A stretch of 40,293 nucleotides of DNA from Candidatus Handelsmanbacteria bacterium (GCA_016867395.1 VGJS01000041.1:1-40293), one strand, 5' to 3'. Counted from the stretch's first letter, positions 7,997 through 17,063 are shown. A program made the numbers and translations. Notes: generated from the sequence alone by a model not told the origin.

Positions 7997-9141
7997 CAGA
8001 TGTACCCCGTCGAGCCGTCCGGGCGGATGGGGCAGGTGCGCTGCCAGTGAATGTACCCCCTGCTGCCGCTGACCACCTTTTCATTCACCTCCACCCCCAG
8101 CCCCGGCCGGTTGTTGAGTTCAAGGTACCCGTTCTTGGGCAGGTACGGTTCATCCACCCAGTCCTTCCACTCCAGGCTCCCCGGCAGGATGTATTCGAGG
8201 ATGAGGAAGTTGGGCGTGGCCGCTGCGAACTGCACGTTCACCGCCGTGGATAGAGGGCTCATGGGGTTGTGCGGGGCGATGTCCACGTAGTGAGCCTCGG
8301 CGATGGCGGCGATCTTGCGCATCTCCAAGAGGCCCCCGCAGACGCAGACGTCGGGCTGGATGATGTCGGCGCCCTGGGCGGCCACTAGTTCCAGAAACTC
8401 GAAACGCCCGTACAGGCTCTCGCCCGTGGCCAGGGGCACCTGCATCTGGGCATGCAGCCGCGCCCAGGCCGGCAGATGCTCGGGCCGCAGCGGTTCCTCG
8501 TAGAAGAAGGGGTCGAACGGGGCCAGGGCATTGGCCAGTTGCAGGGCGCGGATGGGCTCAAAGATCTGGGCGTGGGGGTCAAAGGCGAACTCCCACTCCG
8601 CCGGCGTATGCTTGCGGAGATCCTCGAAGAAGCGGGCCGCCTCGGAGCAGATCCGGCCCCAGCGCGCGGCGTTCGGGTCGAGGCGGTAGGGGGAGAGCTT
8701 GAAGGCGGTGAAACCCCACTGCTCGTGCATCTTTTGGGCCTGCTCGGCCGTCTCCTTGCCGTCACGGCCGCCGATGCTGTGATACACCCGCACCCGGTCG
8801 CGCACATTGCCGCCCATAAGCATGTACACCGGCAGCTCAGCGGCCTTGCCGCTAATGTCCCAAAGGGCGTGGTCGATGGCTGAGATCACCGCCAGGCCGG
8901 TGCCGCCGGGGGGAAAGCGGAACTGCTGGATGAGCTTGAGCATGATGTACTCGATGCGGCGGGGGTCCTCGCCCTTGATCATCTCAAAGATGTAGTTGGC
9001 GATGGGCTCCACCGACAGGTCCGGGCCGATGGAGTAAGCCTCGCCCCAGCCGCTGATCCCCTCGTCGGTCTCCACCTTGATCAGGCCGCGCGGGCGGCTG
9101 CCCCAGCGGGCCATGAAGGTTTTAATGGCGGTAATCTTCAC
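7996..9141 (-). CDS. Mandelate racemase/muconate lactonizing enzyme family protein (1)
   Basis: An enolase-superfamily enzyme of 381 residues that abstracts a proton alpha to a carboxylate, usually dehydrating a sugar acid. The capping domain is followed by a (beta/alpha)7 barrel with metal ligands Asp188 (FAFDPH), Glu215 (FYEEP) and Glu241 (ATGE), Asp264 in IIQPD and His291 in IAPHN. Asp-x-His after strand 3 and the APHN histidine fit the mannonate/galactonate dehydratase-like subgroups. Only one Lys (FKLSP) is clear on strand 2. GTG 9141 is chosen for its strong AAAGGAGG site 5 bp upstream; the open frame to 9765 is a shadow of the epimerase gene. Within the operon it may modify a sugar acid precursor. 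Confidence 0.92.
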   Translation of the reverse strand: MKITAIKTFMARWGSRPRGLIKVETDEGISGWGEAYSIGPDLSVEPIANYIFEMIKGEDPRRIEYIMLKLIQQFRFPPGGTGLAVISAIDHALWDISGKAAELPVYMLMGGNVRDRVRVYHSIGGRDGKETAEQAQKMHEQWGFTAFKLSPYRLDPNAARWGRICSEAARFFEDLRKHTPAEWEFAFDPHAQIFEPIRALQLANALAPFDPFFYEEPLRPEHLPAWARLHAQMQVPLATGESLYGRFEFLELVAAQGADIIQPDVCVCGGLLEMRKIAAIAEAHYVDIAPHNPMSPLSTAVNVQFAAATPNFLILEYILPGSLEWKDWVDEPYLPKNGYLELNNRPGLGVEVNEKVVSGSRGYIHWQRTCPIRPDGSTGYI

Positions 9142-9142
9142 T

Positions 9143-10102
9143 TTAGCCTCCTTTCTCCTCAGGCAATAGGTGCGCGTGTTGGCGGTACCACTCGACGGTT
9201 TGACGGAATCCTTCCACAAGCGAGGTGCGCGGTTCCCAGCCCAGCTTCTGCCGGATGCAGCGGTTGTCGGCCACCCAGACCCGGGTGTCCCAGCTCCGGG
9301 CGGGCATGGAGCCCCATTCCGGCTCGGCGGCGATGCCCAACTCCTGCCTGGCCAGCTCCACCAGTTGGCGCAGGGAGGTCTGCGCGCCAGTGCCCACGTT
9401 GTACACCGCGCCGGGCTCCTGCCCCGGTTGGCTGGCGGCCAGCAGGTATGCCTCGCAGACGTCCTCCACGTACACGTAGTCGCGCATGGTCTCCGGGCTG
9501 ACCAGGGGCGGCAATTCTCCTCGCAGACCCTTGCGGACCAGGGTGGGGAAGAGCCGGCCAGGGTCCTCGTAGGGGCCGTAGGCCGAGTACAGGCGCAGGG
9601 TGGGCAGTTGCAGGTTCTGGCTCTGGGCCGTGTGGCGGCAAAAGAGGGTGGCTGCCACCTTGGCGCAGGCGTAATGGCTATTGGGTTCGGGGAGTTCGTC
9701 CTCGGCGGGCGGGTGGTCCTTGGCCCCGTACTCGGAGGAGGAGCCGGTGTTGACGAAGGCCGCAAACCCCACCTGGGCGCAGGCCTCCACCAGCTCCACC
9801 GTGCCGGCGATATTGGTCTGGATCATCTGGGGCAACTCGGTCTGCCAGGAATAGGCCCCGTACGCGGCCAGGTGGAAGACCCACTCCGGGCGCACCTGGG
9901 TGACCAGCCGGTCTAGCCCGGCCCGGTCGCTCAATTCCACCTGGTGGAGATGCACCTGATCGCGGATGCCCTCCAGCCTCCAGGTCGCGTGTCCAAGGCG
10001 CACCAGCAGGTGGACCTGGCAGCCCTCGCGCAGGAGCCGGCGGGTCAGGTTTGCGCCCACGAACCCGGTGCCACCGGTGACCAGCGCGGTTTTCCCGGCC
10101 AA
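9143..10102 (-). CDS. NAD(P)-dependent sugar epimerase/dehydratase (extended SDR)
   Basis: The 319-residue extended short-chain dehydrogenase has a Rossmann glycine motif at the N-terminus (LVTGGTGFVGANL, about 8-20), active-site Ser around 122 (NTGSSSEYG) and the Tyr144-x3-Lys148 pair (SHYACAK). The C-terminal part contains the nucleotide-sugar-binding features RDYVYVEDVCEAYLLA and GAVYNVGTG. Members act as NDP-sugar 4-epimerases, 4,6-dehydratases or reductases. It sits 24 bp after the large membrane-protein gene, and the next gene starts one base after its stop. Most likely it makes an activated sugar for the surface glycan; the exact reaction is unresolved. Confidence 0.92.
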   Translation of the reverse strand: MAGKTALVTGGTGFVGANLTRRLLREGCQVHLLVRLGHATWRLEGIRDQVHLHQVELSDRAGLDRLVTQVRPEWVFHLAAYGAYSWQTELPQMIQTNIAGTVELVEACAQVGFAAFVNTGSSSEYGAKDHPPAEDELPEPNSHYACAKVAATLFCRHTAQSQNLQLPTLRLYSAYGPYEDPGRLFPTLVRKGLRGELPPLVSPETMRDYVYVEDVCEAYLLAASQPGQEPGAVYNVGTGAQTSLRQLVELARQELGIAAEPEWGSMPARSWDTRVWVADNRCIRQKLGWEPRTSLVEGFRQTVEWYRQHAHLLPEEKGG

Positions 10103-10126
10103 ACAACCTCCTCTTTCAGACTGGCC

Positions 10127-12664
10127 CTACGGCTGCTGCAGGCGCACCACCACCACGTTCTGGGTGGCGTCCTCCTGCAGAAAGGTGAATTGCTGGTTCA
10201 GCCTCTGGATGACCTGGCGCTGCAAGGTGCGGAGTTCCTTCTGGTTCTTGGATATTAGGATCAGGTCCCCTGACTTCAGGCCGTGGGGATAATTGAGCGC
10301 CCGTTCACCTGCCGCCGCCAACGCCTCGTCCTGCTCGGGATTGCTCATGGGAAAGAGGTGTACCTTGCCGCTGAGCAGCAACGCCTCGGTGGTGTGGTTG
10401 GGCGCAATGAAGAGGGGGACGCGCTCCACCCCACCCAGGTACCGCCCGATCAGGGCTACCGCCTCCTCGACCTGGGGGTGGGTGGGCCGCTTGGGCCACA
10501 ACTCGATGGGGCGGCCGGTGAGCAGGGCCTGGGCGGCGGTCCGATTCCACTGGTCGGCGAGAAAGGGGACCCCCAGGACCACCTGGAGCATCCCCAAGCA
10601 ATAGACCGCGTAGGTGGCCGGCCGCCAGAAGCGGGCCGGCAGGGCCTCCCGACCGCGGACCAGGGCGCATAGCCAGTAGGCGGCCAGCACTAAGGAGGGG
10701 ATGCAGACGTGATAGAGGTTGTTGGGATGGGAGCGGCCCAGATAATAGGTGAACTGCGCCAGGCCAAAGGCGGTGAGGCCGGCTACAACGCCCAGTTCGG
10801 GCAGGTGGGGCCTGGGCGCGGGGCGGTATCCCAGGTAGATCAGCAGCAACACCGAGACGAAATACACCCCCATGATCAGGGCCCAGGGGGTCCACGGGTC
10901 GATGGGCAGGGTGCCGAGCCCGCCGACACTATACAGAGCCAGGTAGCCCAGGTAGTGCTCCCAGTAAGGCCACTGCCCGGAGCGGGAGAGGATGTCGAAG
11001 GCCAGCAGCAGGTGCGCCGCCCCGATGGCCACCAGGGTCCAGCGCAACTCCCGGGCCAGCTTGCGCCCCCATGCGACCGGGCCGGCGGCGGGCAACTGGG
11101 CCCAGACCAGCATCCCCAGGTGGGTGGCCAGGACGTAGGCGAAGACCTCGGCGCTCCAGACTGCGGCCACTCCTACGAGGGCATGGGCGCCGATGCGGCA
11201 GGCCCTTTCCAGGGAGGGCCGCCAGGAGCGCAGCACCGGCAGGCAAAGCAGGAGAAAGACCAGGCCGAAGCGCAGCGGGCCGATGGAGGGCAGGGCGGCC
11301 ATTTCAAGCTGGCTGAAGAAACTGACCAGCAGCACCAGGCCCAGGACCAGCGCGGCGAAGACCTGGGCGCCCAGCAGCCGGCGCAGGAGCAGGTAGATCA
11401 GGCTGTACTGGGCCACCTGCAGGAGACCGATCAGCGCGGCCAGGCCCTTGTAGGTTAGAGGCAGCACCTCACTCTTGAAAACCAGGGCGAGGAAGTAGAT
11501 GACCAGGACCCCGTACTGGCAATTGATATCGACCAGCAGGCTCTTGCCGTGCAGGAGGTCGTTGACCGGACCAAGATAAAAATTGTAGTGGTGAATATCA
11601 GAGGTGAACTCGGGATTGATGACCACCAGGGCGATGACTAGCACCACCGCCGCGTCGAGGGCCAGGGCCGCCCGGCAGGGGAGCCGCAGGGCGCAGAGCG
11701 CCGGATGCAGGACCGCGCCAAAGGCCAGCACCGTGGCTACGAGCACGGCGATCAGGAAGGTGCCGGTATCCGCCACTGCGGAGCCCACAGTGTAGAGCGG
11801 GTAGTCCGCCTTGATTTGGGTGCCTACCGGGGCGAAGATCCGGTCCAGCACGCCGGGGGAGCGCGAGGAGATTGTTGCCTCCACCTGCTCATTGGCCAGG
11901 GTGAGCAGTGGCTGGTCCGCTGCAAAACTCTGCCCCTCCTGCCTCAGCCAGGACTGGATCCTCGCCCCCTCCAGCACCTCCCAGGGCAGGGACGCCTGCA
12001 GGACCCCGTCCCCCGCGGCGAAGACCTGGAAAGCGAGCCTGGGGTTCTGGGCCTCCAGGACACGAGTCCCCTTCCTCAGTGGGACGCCCTGCTTGACCAA
12101 TTCCCCCTGCGGGGTGCCGGCCATGACGATGGGCCAGGGCAGTTTGACCTGATCGAGTTCGCCGAACCTGACCTCGTTGAAATTGAAGATCGCCGCCAGG
12201 AGCGCCGCCAGGGGCGCCAGGGAATAACCCCACCCGCCCAGCCCCGGCCGCCAGACCTGCTTCAACACCGCCAGGGCGCCCAGAGGATAGAGGACCAGGA
12301 TTGCCACCACCGCCGCCGGCGCCGTGTCGAAGAGTTCCTGATCGAGCCGGGCAAAAAAGAGATACCCAAACCCCCCGGCCCAGAACAGGGCGTTGAAGGC
12401 CAGCAGCGCTGGGTAGAAACCGGCCGCCCCCTCGCCCAACCGCCGCCCCAGGCGCCAGGTGGCCAGCGCCGAGCCGATGGCCAGGGCCGGCACCACCAGC
12501 CACCCCAGGACGTAGAGCCGCCACTCCTCGGCCTCGGAGATCCCCCCGGGCAGGTGGAGGGCCAGCAGCAGGAGAAAAGCGTACAGGCCGTAACAAACCC
12601 CCAAAAGCAGCAGGGGAAGTTTCTCCTCCTCACGGGGCTCGAACCAGCGGGCGGGCCCGGCCAT
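10127..12664 (-). CDS. Large polytopic membrane protein with an internal lipoyl-like (barrel-sandwich) domain
   Basis: The 845-residue protein has an N-terminal block of about five membrane helices (residues 15-165), then a soluble beta-rich insert (about 175-297), then ten or so further helices (about 300-720) and a soluble C-terminal domain (about 730-845). The insert reads like a lipoyl/HlyD-type fold: VEATISSRSPGVLDRIFAPV followed by GTQIKADYPLYTVG. It lacks an obvious lipoyl or biotin lysine. The second membrane block resembles polyisoprenyl-sugar-dependent GT-C proteins in general layout, but I see no clear catalytic acidic motif. ATG 12664 lies 2 bp after the methyltransferase stop; the longer open frame to 13192 reads the methyltransferase in the wrong frame. 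A role in glycan transfer or export is inferred from the operon. Confidence 0.85.
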   Translation of the reverse strand: MAGPARWFEPREEEKLPLLLLGVCYGLYAFLLLLALHLPGGISEAEEWRLYVLGWLVVPALAIGSALATWRLGRRLGEGAAGFYPALLAFNALFWAGGFGYLFFARLDQELFDTAPAAVVAILVLYPLGALAVLKQVWRPGLGGWGYSLAPLAALLAAIFNFNEVRFGELDQVKLPWPIVMAGTPQGELVKQGVPLRKGTRVLEAQNPRLAFQVFAAGDGVLQASLPWEVLEGARIQSWLRQEGQSFAADQPLLTLANEQVEATISSRSPGVLDRIFAPVGTQIKADYPLYTVGSAVADTGTFLIAVLVATVLAFGAVLHPALCALRLPCRAALALDAAVVLVIALVVINPEFTSDIHHYNFYLGPVNDLLHGKSLLVDINCQYGVLVIYFLALVFKSEVLPLTYKGLAALIGLLQVAQYSLIYLLLRRLLGAQVFAALVLGLVLLVSFFSQLEMAALPSIGPLRFGLVFLLLCLPVLRSWRPSLERACRIGAHALVGVAAVWSAEVFAYVLATHLGMLVWAQLPAAGPVAWGRKLARELRWTLVAIGAAHLLLAFDILSRSGQWPYWEHYLGYLALYSVGGLGTLPIDPWTPWALIMGVYFVSVLLLIYLGYRPAPRPHLPELGVVAGLTAFGLAQFTYYLGRSHPNNLYHVCIPSLVLAAYWLCALVRGREALPARFWRPATYAVYCLGMLQVVLGVPFLADQWNRTAAQALLTGRPIELWPKRPTHPQVEEAVALIGRYLGGVERVPLFIAPNHTTEALLLSGKVHLFPMSNPEQDEALAAAGERALNYPHGLKSGDLILISKNQKELRTLQRQVIQRLNQQFTFLQEDATQNVVVVRLQQP

Positions 12665-12666
12665 CC

Positions 12667-13578
12667 TCACCCCTCCTCCGGCCTGCGGGCCACCAGCCAT
12701 AGGTTGCCCAGAGGCACCCGCAGACAGAAGCGGCCCAGGGCGCTGCCCTGCAGCAGGGCGAGCAGACAACCTTTGATCCCGCCGGGCAGGGGCAGCAGGC
12801 GGGCCAGGTAGTGGAGGCTGTAGTCGTTGAGCACCGCGCCGGCCCCCTCGACCCTGAAGCCGCGACGCGCCACCAGGCGGCCCAGGGTGGCGGGGCTGTA
12901 GAGGCAGGTGTGCTCGATATCGACGATGGGGCTGCGCTCCCCCAGTAGGCGGGCCGACCAAGCGGCGACGTTGTGGTTGAGCAGCAGTAGCCGGCCCCCC
13001 GGCCGGAGCAGGCCCAGGCATTCGGGCAGCAGGCTGCCCGGATCGGGCAGGTGGTCGAAGACCTGGAACATGCAGATGGCGTCGAAGGAGGCGGGGGCAA
13101 AGAGCCCTGGCCGGAGGACGTCGCAGCGGATGCGCCCCTGCACCCTGGGCGCGGCCTGGGCCACTGCCGCCTGGCTGGGCTCCACCCCCCATACCTGGTC
13201 CCAGCCCTGGTCCAGGGCCTCTTCGAGGAGGAAACCGTTGCCGCAGCCCACCTCAAGCAGCGCGCCCCTGGGGCCTTTCAGGCGGGCCAGGTACCGGCCA
13301 TAGGTGCGCCGGATATGCCGCACCTCTTCGCCGTAGTCGAAGCTGCTTTGGGCGTAGAGCCGGGCCAGGGCCCCGGCCTCGGCGACCGGGTCGGAGCGCA
13401 CCAGTTCGCAGGTGGCGCAGCGCACCAATCGGTAGTGGAGGCGGTCGGGCAAACGGCGGGCGGAGAAGACGGCGGGGTTGAAGGCCCGGGGGTCGAAGTT
13501 GGCCGGATAGAGCTGGGCGGCATTGCCCTCGGTCTGGCAAATGGGGCAGCGGGTGGGGTGGAGCGCGACGGCGCTCAT
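12667..13578 (-). CDS. SAM-dependent methyltransferase with N-terminal zinc ribbon
   Basis: The 303-residue protein has two Cys pairs (Cys11/Cys14 in CPIC and Cys54/Cys57 in CATC) forming a zinc ribbon. A class I Rossmann methyltransferase domain (about 100-220) follows, with motif I LLEVGCGNGFLLEE and FDAICMFQVFDHLPDP as the post-I/IV region. This architecture is common among sugar C- and O-methyltransferases and related proteins in polysaccharide clusters. It overlaps the GT2 gene by 4 bp (ATGA) and the large membrane-protein gene follows after 2 bp. It probably methylates the sugar moiety assembled by the operon. ATG 13578 is fixed by that overlap and the early CPIC motif. Confidence 0.9.
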   Translation of the reverse strand: MSAVALHPTRCPICQTEGNAAQLYPANFDPRAFNPAVFSARRLPDRLHYRLVRCATCELVRSDPVAEAGALARLYAQSSFDYGEEVRHIRRTYGRYLARLKGPRGALLEVGCGNGFLLEEALDQGWDQVWGVEPSQAAVAQAAPRVQGRIRCDVLRPGLFAPASFDAICMFQVFDHLPDPGSLLPECLGLLRPGGRLLLLNHNVAAWSARLLGERSPIVDIEHTCLYSPATLGRLVARRGFRVEGAGAVLNDYSLHYLARLLPLPGGIKGCLLALLQGSALGRFCLRVPLGNLWLVARRPEEG

Positions 13579-14543
13579 GGGTCGCCCCGTTGCCCCTCCC
13601 TGGCGGGCGGATTGAGCACGCTTTCGACGACGTAGGGGGGCCGGCGCTTCACCTCGTCGTAGATATGGGCCAGATACGAGCCGATGATGCTCAGGCAGAG
13701 CAACTGGATGCCGCCGATAAAGAGGATCAGCACGATCAGGGTGGTGAAGCCGCTGGGGGTGAACTGGGAGAAGAAGATCCGGCCGAGGATCTGTAGCACG
13801 ATCCCCAGCGAGGAGCACCCCACGGTGAAGAGGGCGATCCAGGTGATGAAGTCGAGAGGGGCGTAGGAGAAGGAGAAGATGGCCTTGCGGGCCCAGCCTA
13901 GGTTCCTGAGAAAGGAATTGGTGGTGCGGCCGAACATCCGCTCGGGCCGCACGTAGGGCACCCCGACCTGCCGGAAGCCCACCCAGGCCCGCAGCCCGCG
14001 CATGAAACGGTTGTTCTCGGGCAGGTGGTTGAGCGCCTCCACCACCCGCCGGTCCATCAGTGAGAAATCCCCCGCGTCCAGGGGCACCTGCACGTAGGAG
14101 AGGCTGCGGAAGGCGCGGTAGAAGAGTTTGTACGCCGCCTGTAGAAAAAGGGTGGCCTCGCGTTTGACCCGCACCCCGTAGACCACCTGGTAACCCTCGC
14201 GCCATTTAACATAGAAGTCGGCGATCAGCTCGGGGGGATCTTGTAAATCCCCGTCGAGCAGTACCACCGCGTCCCCGGTGGCCAGGCGCATGCCGCTGGT
14301 GAAGGCGCTCTGCGAACCAAAGTTGCGGGCGTGGTTGATCACCACCACCCTGGGGTCCCCGGCCGCCAGTTCGGCCAGCACCTCCCGGGCGTTGTCGGGG
14401 CTGCAATCGTTGACGAAGATGATCTCGTAGTCGACGCCCAGTTGCCGGAACACCGCGCTCAGGCGCTGGTGCATGATCGGCGCCGCCGGGGCGTCGCGGT
14501 AACAGGCGATGACGGCGCTGAGCTTGGCCTGACTTGGGCTCAT
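13575..14543 (-). CDS. GT2 family glycosyltransferase, DPM1/GtrB-like with two C-terminal membrane helices
   Basis: The 322-residue protein has a GT-A catalytic domain (about 8-225) with YEIIFVNDCSPDN near the nucleotide site and the metal-binding acidic motif VVLLDGDLQDPPELI. Two membrane helices lie near residues 235-300 (FITWIALFTVGCSSLGIVL and TTLIVLILFIGGIQLLCL). Relatives transfer glucose, mannose or aminosugars from NDP-sugars to undecaprenyl or dolichyl phosphate, making the lipid-linked donors used by GT-C enzymes. That fits the two GT-C proteins encoded across the divergent promoter. It overlaps both neighbours by 4 bp. Confidence 0.93.
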   Translation of the reverse strand: MSPSQAKLSAVIACYRDAPAAPIMHQRLSAVFRQLGVDYEIIFVNDCSPDNAREVLAELAAGDPRVVVINHARNFGSQSAFTSGMRLATGDAVVLLDGDLQDPPELIADFYVKWREGYQVVYGVRVKREATLFLQAAYKLFYRAFRSLSYVQVPLDAGDFSLMDRRVVEALNHLPENNRFMRGLRAWVGFRQVGVPYVRPERMFGRTTNSFLRNLGWARKAIFSFSYAPLDFITWIALFTVGCSSLGIVLQILGRIFFSQFTPSGFTTLIVLILFIGGIQLLCLSIIGSYLAHIYDEVKRRPPYVVESVLNPPAREGQRGDP

Positions 14544-15460
14544 GGGGCGAGGGCGGCGAGGATGCGCTTGGCGAGGGCGGCACTGGAGAGCCCGTGGCGG
14601 TGGTTCAGGTGCGCCTCGCTGCCCGAGGCGCCCGCCGGCATGGAGACCACCCCACAGCGCAGGAGCCGGCAGCCCAAGCCGCCCTCGGCGATGACCTCGG
14701 CGGTCAGTGAGCCCAGGCCGCCCCAGACGTAGTGGGCCTCGATGGTGGCCGCCAGGGTGCAGCGAGCCAATAACTCGCGCAGGTCCGCGACCGGCTCGGG
14801 CCTGAGGGTCGAGACCACCGCCACCCCGGCCCGGACCCCGCTCTGGCGCAGGAGGCTGGCCGCGGCCATCGCCTCCACGGCGATGGCGCCGGTGGCCAGG
14901 AGCACTACCTCCCCCACCTCGCCCACCACCTCCACCCGGCCCAGCCGGAAACGCCCCTCCAGTTCGGGCAGGTGCAGGGTATCGCTCTTGCCGATGCGGT
15001 AGTAGATGGGGCCGGGCAGAGCGTAGGTGGCTTTCAGTGCGGCGCCGGCCTGGGCCGGATCAGCCGGCGCGATGGTGGTCAGCTCTGGCTGCACCCGCAT
15101 CAGGGCCAGGTCCTCCAGCCCCTGGTGGGTCAGGCCGTTCTGCCCGTACTCGAAGCCCCCGCCGATACCCACGAGCCGCACCGGCAACTGGTGGGCCACA
15201 GGGCCGTTGCGGAACTGATCGTAGGGCCGCAGGGCGGCAAATGTGGCGATGGAATAGGCAAAGGGAATGAACCCGCCCTCGGCCAAGCCGGTGGCCAGGC
15301 CGATCATATTGGCCTCGGCCACCCCCACGTTGAAGAAACGATCGGGATAGGCGGCGGCGAACTTCTCCAGCACCCCGAAACCCAGGTCCGCAGTCAGCAG
15401 CATCACCCGGGGGTCCGCGGCGGCCAGTTCCATCAGGGCCTGGGCAAAGGCCTGCCTCAT
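14540..15460 (-). CDS. Transketolase, C-terminal (pyrimidine-binding plus C) subunit
   Basis: The 306-residue protein is the second half of a split transketolase. It begins with the Pyr domain, with the thiamine-activating glutamate Glu49 in VGVAEANMIGLATG, and continues through GGGFEYGQNGLTHQGLEDLAL to a C-terminal domain (about 185-300, VVLLATGAIAVEAM). Together with the adjacent N-terminal subunit it should transfer two-carbon ketol units using thiamine diphosphate. The start ATG 15460 overlaps the stop of the N-subunit by 4 bp, giving coupled 1:1 synthesis. Location between a GT2 and a TylF-like gene suggests a dedicated role in making an unusual sugar rather than housekeeping pentose metabolism. 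Confidence 0.93.
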   Translation of the reverse strand: MRQAFAQALMELAAADPRVMLLTADLGFGVLEKFAAAYPDRFFNVGVAEANMIGLATGLAEGGFIPFAYSIATFAALRPYDQFRNGPVAHQLPVRLVGIGGGFEYGQNGLTHQGLEDLALMRVQPELTTIAPADPAQAGAALKATYALPGPIYYRIGKSDTLHLPELEGRFRLGRVEVVGEVGEVVLLATGAIAVEAMAAASLLRQSGVRAGVAVVSTLRPEPVADLRELLARCTLAATIEAHYVWGGLGSLTAEVIAEGGLGCRLLRCGVVSMPAGASGSEAHLNHRHGLSSAALAKRILAALAP

Positions 15461-16248
15461 GGGGCGGCCTCCTGTTCGGCGCAGGCCCGCAGGTACTCGC
15501 CCTCGCTCATGGGCAGATAGTGCCACTTCACCTGCCCCTCCATGAAGGACACACCCTTGCCGCAGACCGTGCGGGCGATGACCACCTGAGGAGCGTCGGG
15601 ATGGGGAGTCGCCAGGGCCTGGCGCAGGGCGACCGGGTCGTGGCCGTCCACCTCGGCGGCCTGCCAGCCAAAGGTGCGCCACTTCTGGGCCAGGGGCCTG
15701 AGGTTGAGCACCTCGGCGGTCTTGCCCAGGGCCTGCTGCCCGTTGTCATCGACGATGGCCGTCAGCGCCCCCAGGCGGTGGTGGGCGGCGAACATCACCG
15801 CCTCCCACAGCGAACCCTCGTTGCACTCGGCGTCGCTGACCAGCACAAAGACCCGGCGGGCCGAGCCGGCCAGGCGGGCCGCCAGCGCCGCCCCCGCGCC
15901 AAATGACAGGCCCTGTCCGAGGGAACCGGTGGAGAAATCCACGCCGGGGAGGGCGTGTTCGGGATGCACCCCCAGCAGGGTACCGTCGCCGCAGAAGGTA
16001 TCCAGCTGTTCCTGGCTGATGATGCCCTTCAGTTTGAGGGCGGCGTACAGGGCCAGGGCCGCGTGCCCCTTGGAGAGCACAAAGCGGTCGCGCTCCGGAT
16101 CCTCTGGGTTTGGGAGGCGCAGGACCTCGCCGTAGAGGGCGGCGATGATCTCGGCGATGGACAGGGCCGGTCCAATGTGCCCGACCCCGGCGCGCCGGGA
16201 CTGTTCGAGGATGAGCCGCCGCAGTTGATGGGGGGAGAGGTTGCTCAT
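15457..16248 (-). CDS. Transketolase, N-terminal (thiamine diphosphate-binding) subunit
   Basis: The 263-residue protein carries the TPP-binding half: His24 (VGHIGPALS), His62 (SKGHAAL), the GSLGQGLSFGAG loop, and the TPP motif from Asp139 (SDAECNEGS) to Asn169 (VDDNG). The usual GDG start of that motif is replaced by VSD, as in several split transketolases. It partners with the C-terminal subunit encoded immediately downstream. Its ATG overlaps the stop of the TylF-like gene by 4 bp. Substrates are unknown; the classical ones are xylulose- or fructose-phosphate donors with aldose acceptors. Confidence 0.94.
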   Translation of the reverse strand: MSNLSPHQLRRLILEQSRRAGVGHIGPALSIAEIIAALYGEVLRLPNPEDPERDRFVLSKGHAALALYAALKLKGIISQEQLDTFCGDGTLLGVHPEHALPGVDFSTGSLGQGLSFGAGAALAARLAGSARRVFVLVSDAECNEGSLWEAVMFAAHHRLGALTAIVDDNGQQALGKTAEVLNLRPLAQKWRTFGWQAAEVDGHDPVALRQALATPHPDAPQVVIARTVCGKGVSFMEGQVKWHYLPMSEGEYLRACAEQEAAP

Positions 16249-17063
16249 GGGGCTTGCTTAACCACCAAGCACTGTCCAGTAAATAAATACAGAGGGGTTT
16301 CCGCTTTGTCCGAGAAAAAACCATTCACCGCTTCTCGAGCTCCAGGGCAGGAAAGAAAACCATAGTCGTCGAAAAGCATGATACCTCCCTGTACCATCCT
16401 CGGATAGAAGAAGGCGCAGCACTCCTCCACCGAGGAGAACAGATCGGCATCGATATGGACTAGACAAAAGCGGCGGCCACTGGCCTGGGGCAAGGTATCG
16501 GAAAACAGGCCCGGAAAAAAAAGTACATTAGGGCAATCCCCCAAAAAGCGCTGTACTCCCTCAAGGCTTGTATCGGCCAGGTCGCCCTCCTGATAGATAT
16601 CGCGCTCTCTGTCCGCTGCGGGCAAGCCGGAGAAGGTGTCAAAGAGCAGCACCTGCTTCCCCGGATTCAGACCGGCGAACATCCGCGCCAGGAACCGGGC
16701 TGAACCCCCTTTGTACACCCCCAACTCGGCCACCTCCGCTGGAAGCAAGGCTGCATTATGGGCCAACTGGTATAGAGTGAATAATTTGGCGGGGTTGAGG
16801 GCCGTCCGGGTTTTCACCTCGCGCCACAACTGCTGAAAACCCGCGTCCCCGCGCCACAGATCCACACGCCTCACTCCCACCGGCGCCCAGCGCAGTTCAA
16901 ACCAGAGATTGGCAGTCACAGCCCGGCAGAAATTCCAGGTGAGCTGCCAATGGCGCAGAGAGGGCGAGATGCCCAGGTAGTGCCATAGTGAAAGGGGGGC
17001 ATCCGGATTGCGGATACGGTTCCCTGGAGGCACATCTGAATCTTGACTGGCTATTTCGGTCAT
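16245..17063 (-). CDS. TylF/MycF-family O-methyltransferase
   Basis: The 272-residue protein matches the macrocin O-methyltransferase family, which methylates sugar hydroxyls with SAM and a divalent metal. Motifs seen are VAELGVYKGGSARFLA (SAM motif I, about 111-126), FDTFSGLP (about 141-148), the metal-binding HIDADLFSS (about 203-211) and FDDYG (about 231-235). In this family the methylated substrates are 6-deoxyhexoses on macrolides and sugars in polysaccharides. ATG 17063 is chosen because it overlaps the GH88-like stop as ATGA; the longer open frame to 17150 adds low-quality sequence. Base composition is slightly more AT-rich around 16250-16600 than in its neighbours, a weak hint of separate ancestry. 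Confidence 0.9.
   Translation of the reverse strand: MTEIASQDSDVPPGNRIRNPDAPLSLWHYLGISPSLRHWQLTWNFCRAVTANLWFELRWAPVGVRRVDLWRGDAGFQQLWREVKTRTALNPAKLFTLYQLAHNAALLPAEVAELGVYKGGSARFLARMFAGLNPGKQVLLFDTFSGLPAADRERDIYQEGDLADTSLEGVQRFLGDCPNVLFFPGLFSDTLPQASGRRFCLVHIDADLFSSVEECCAFFYPRMVQGGIMLFDDYGFLSCPGAREAVNGFFSDKAETPLYLFTGQCLVVKQAP

Noticed and set aside
12665-13192. N-terminal extension of the large membrane protein
   Set aside because: This stretch reads the zinc-ribbon methyltransferase gene in another frame; the membrane protein begins sensibly at ATG 12664.
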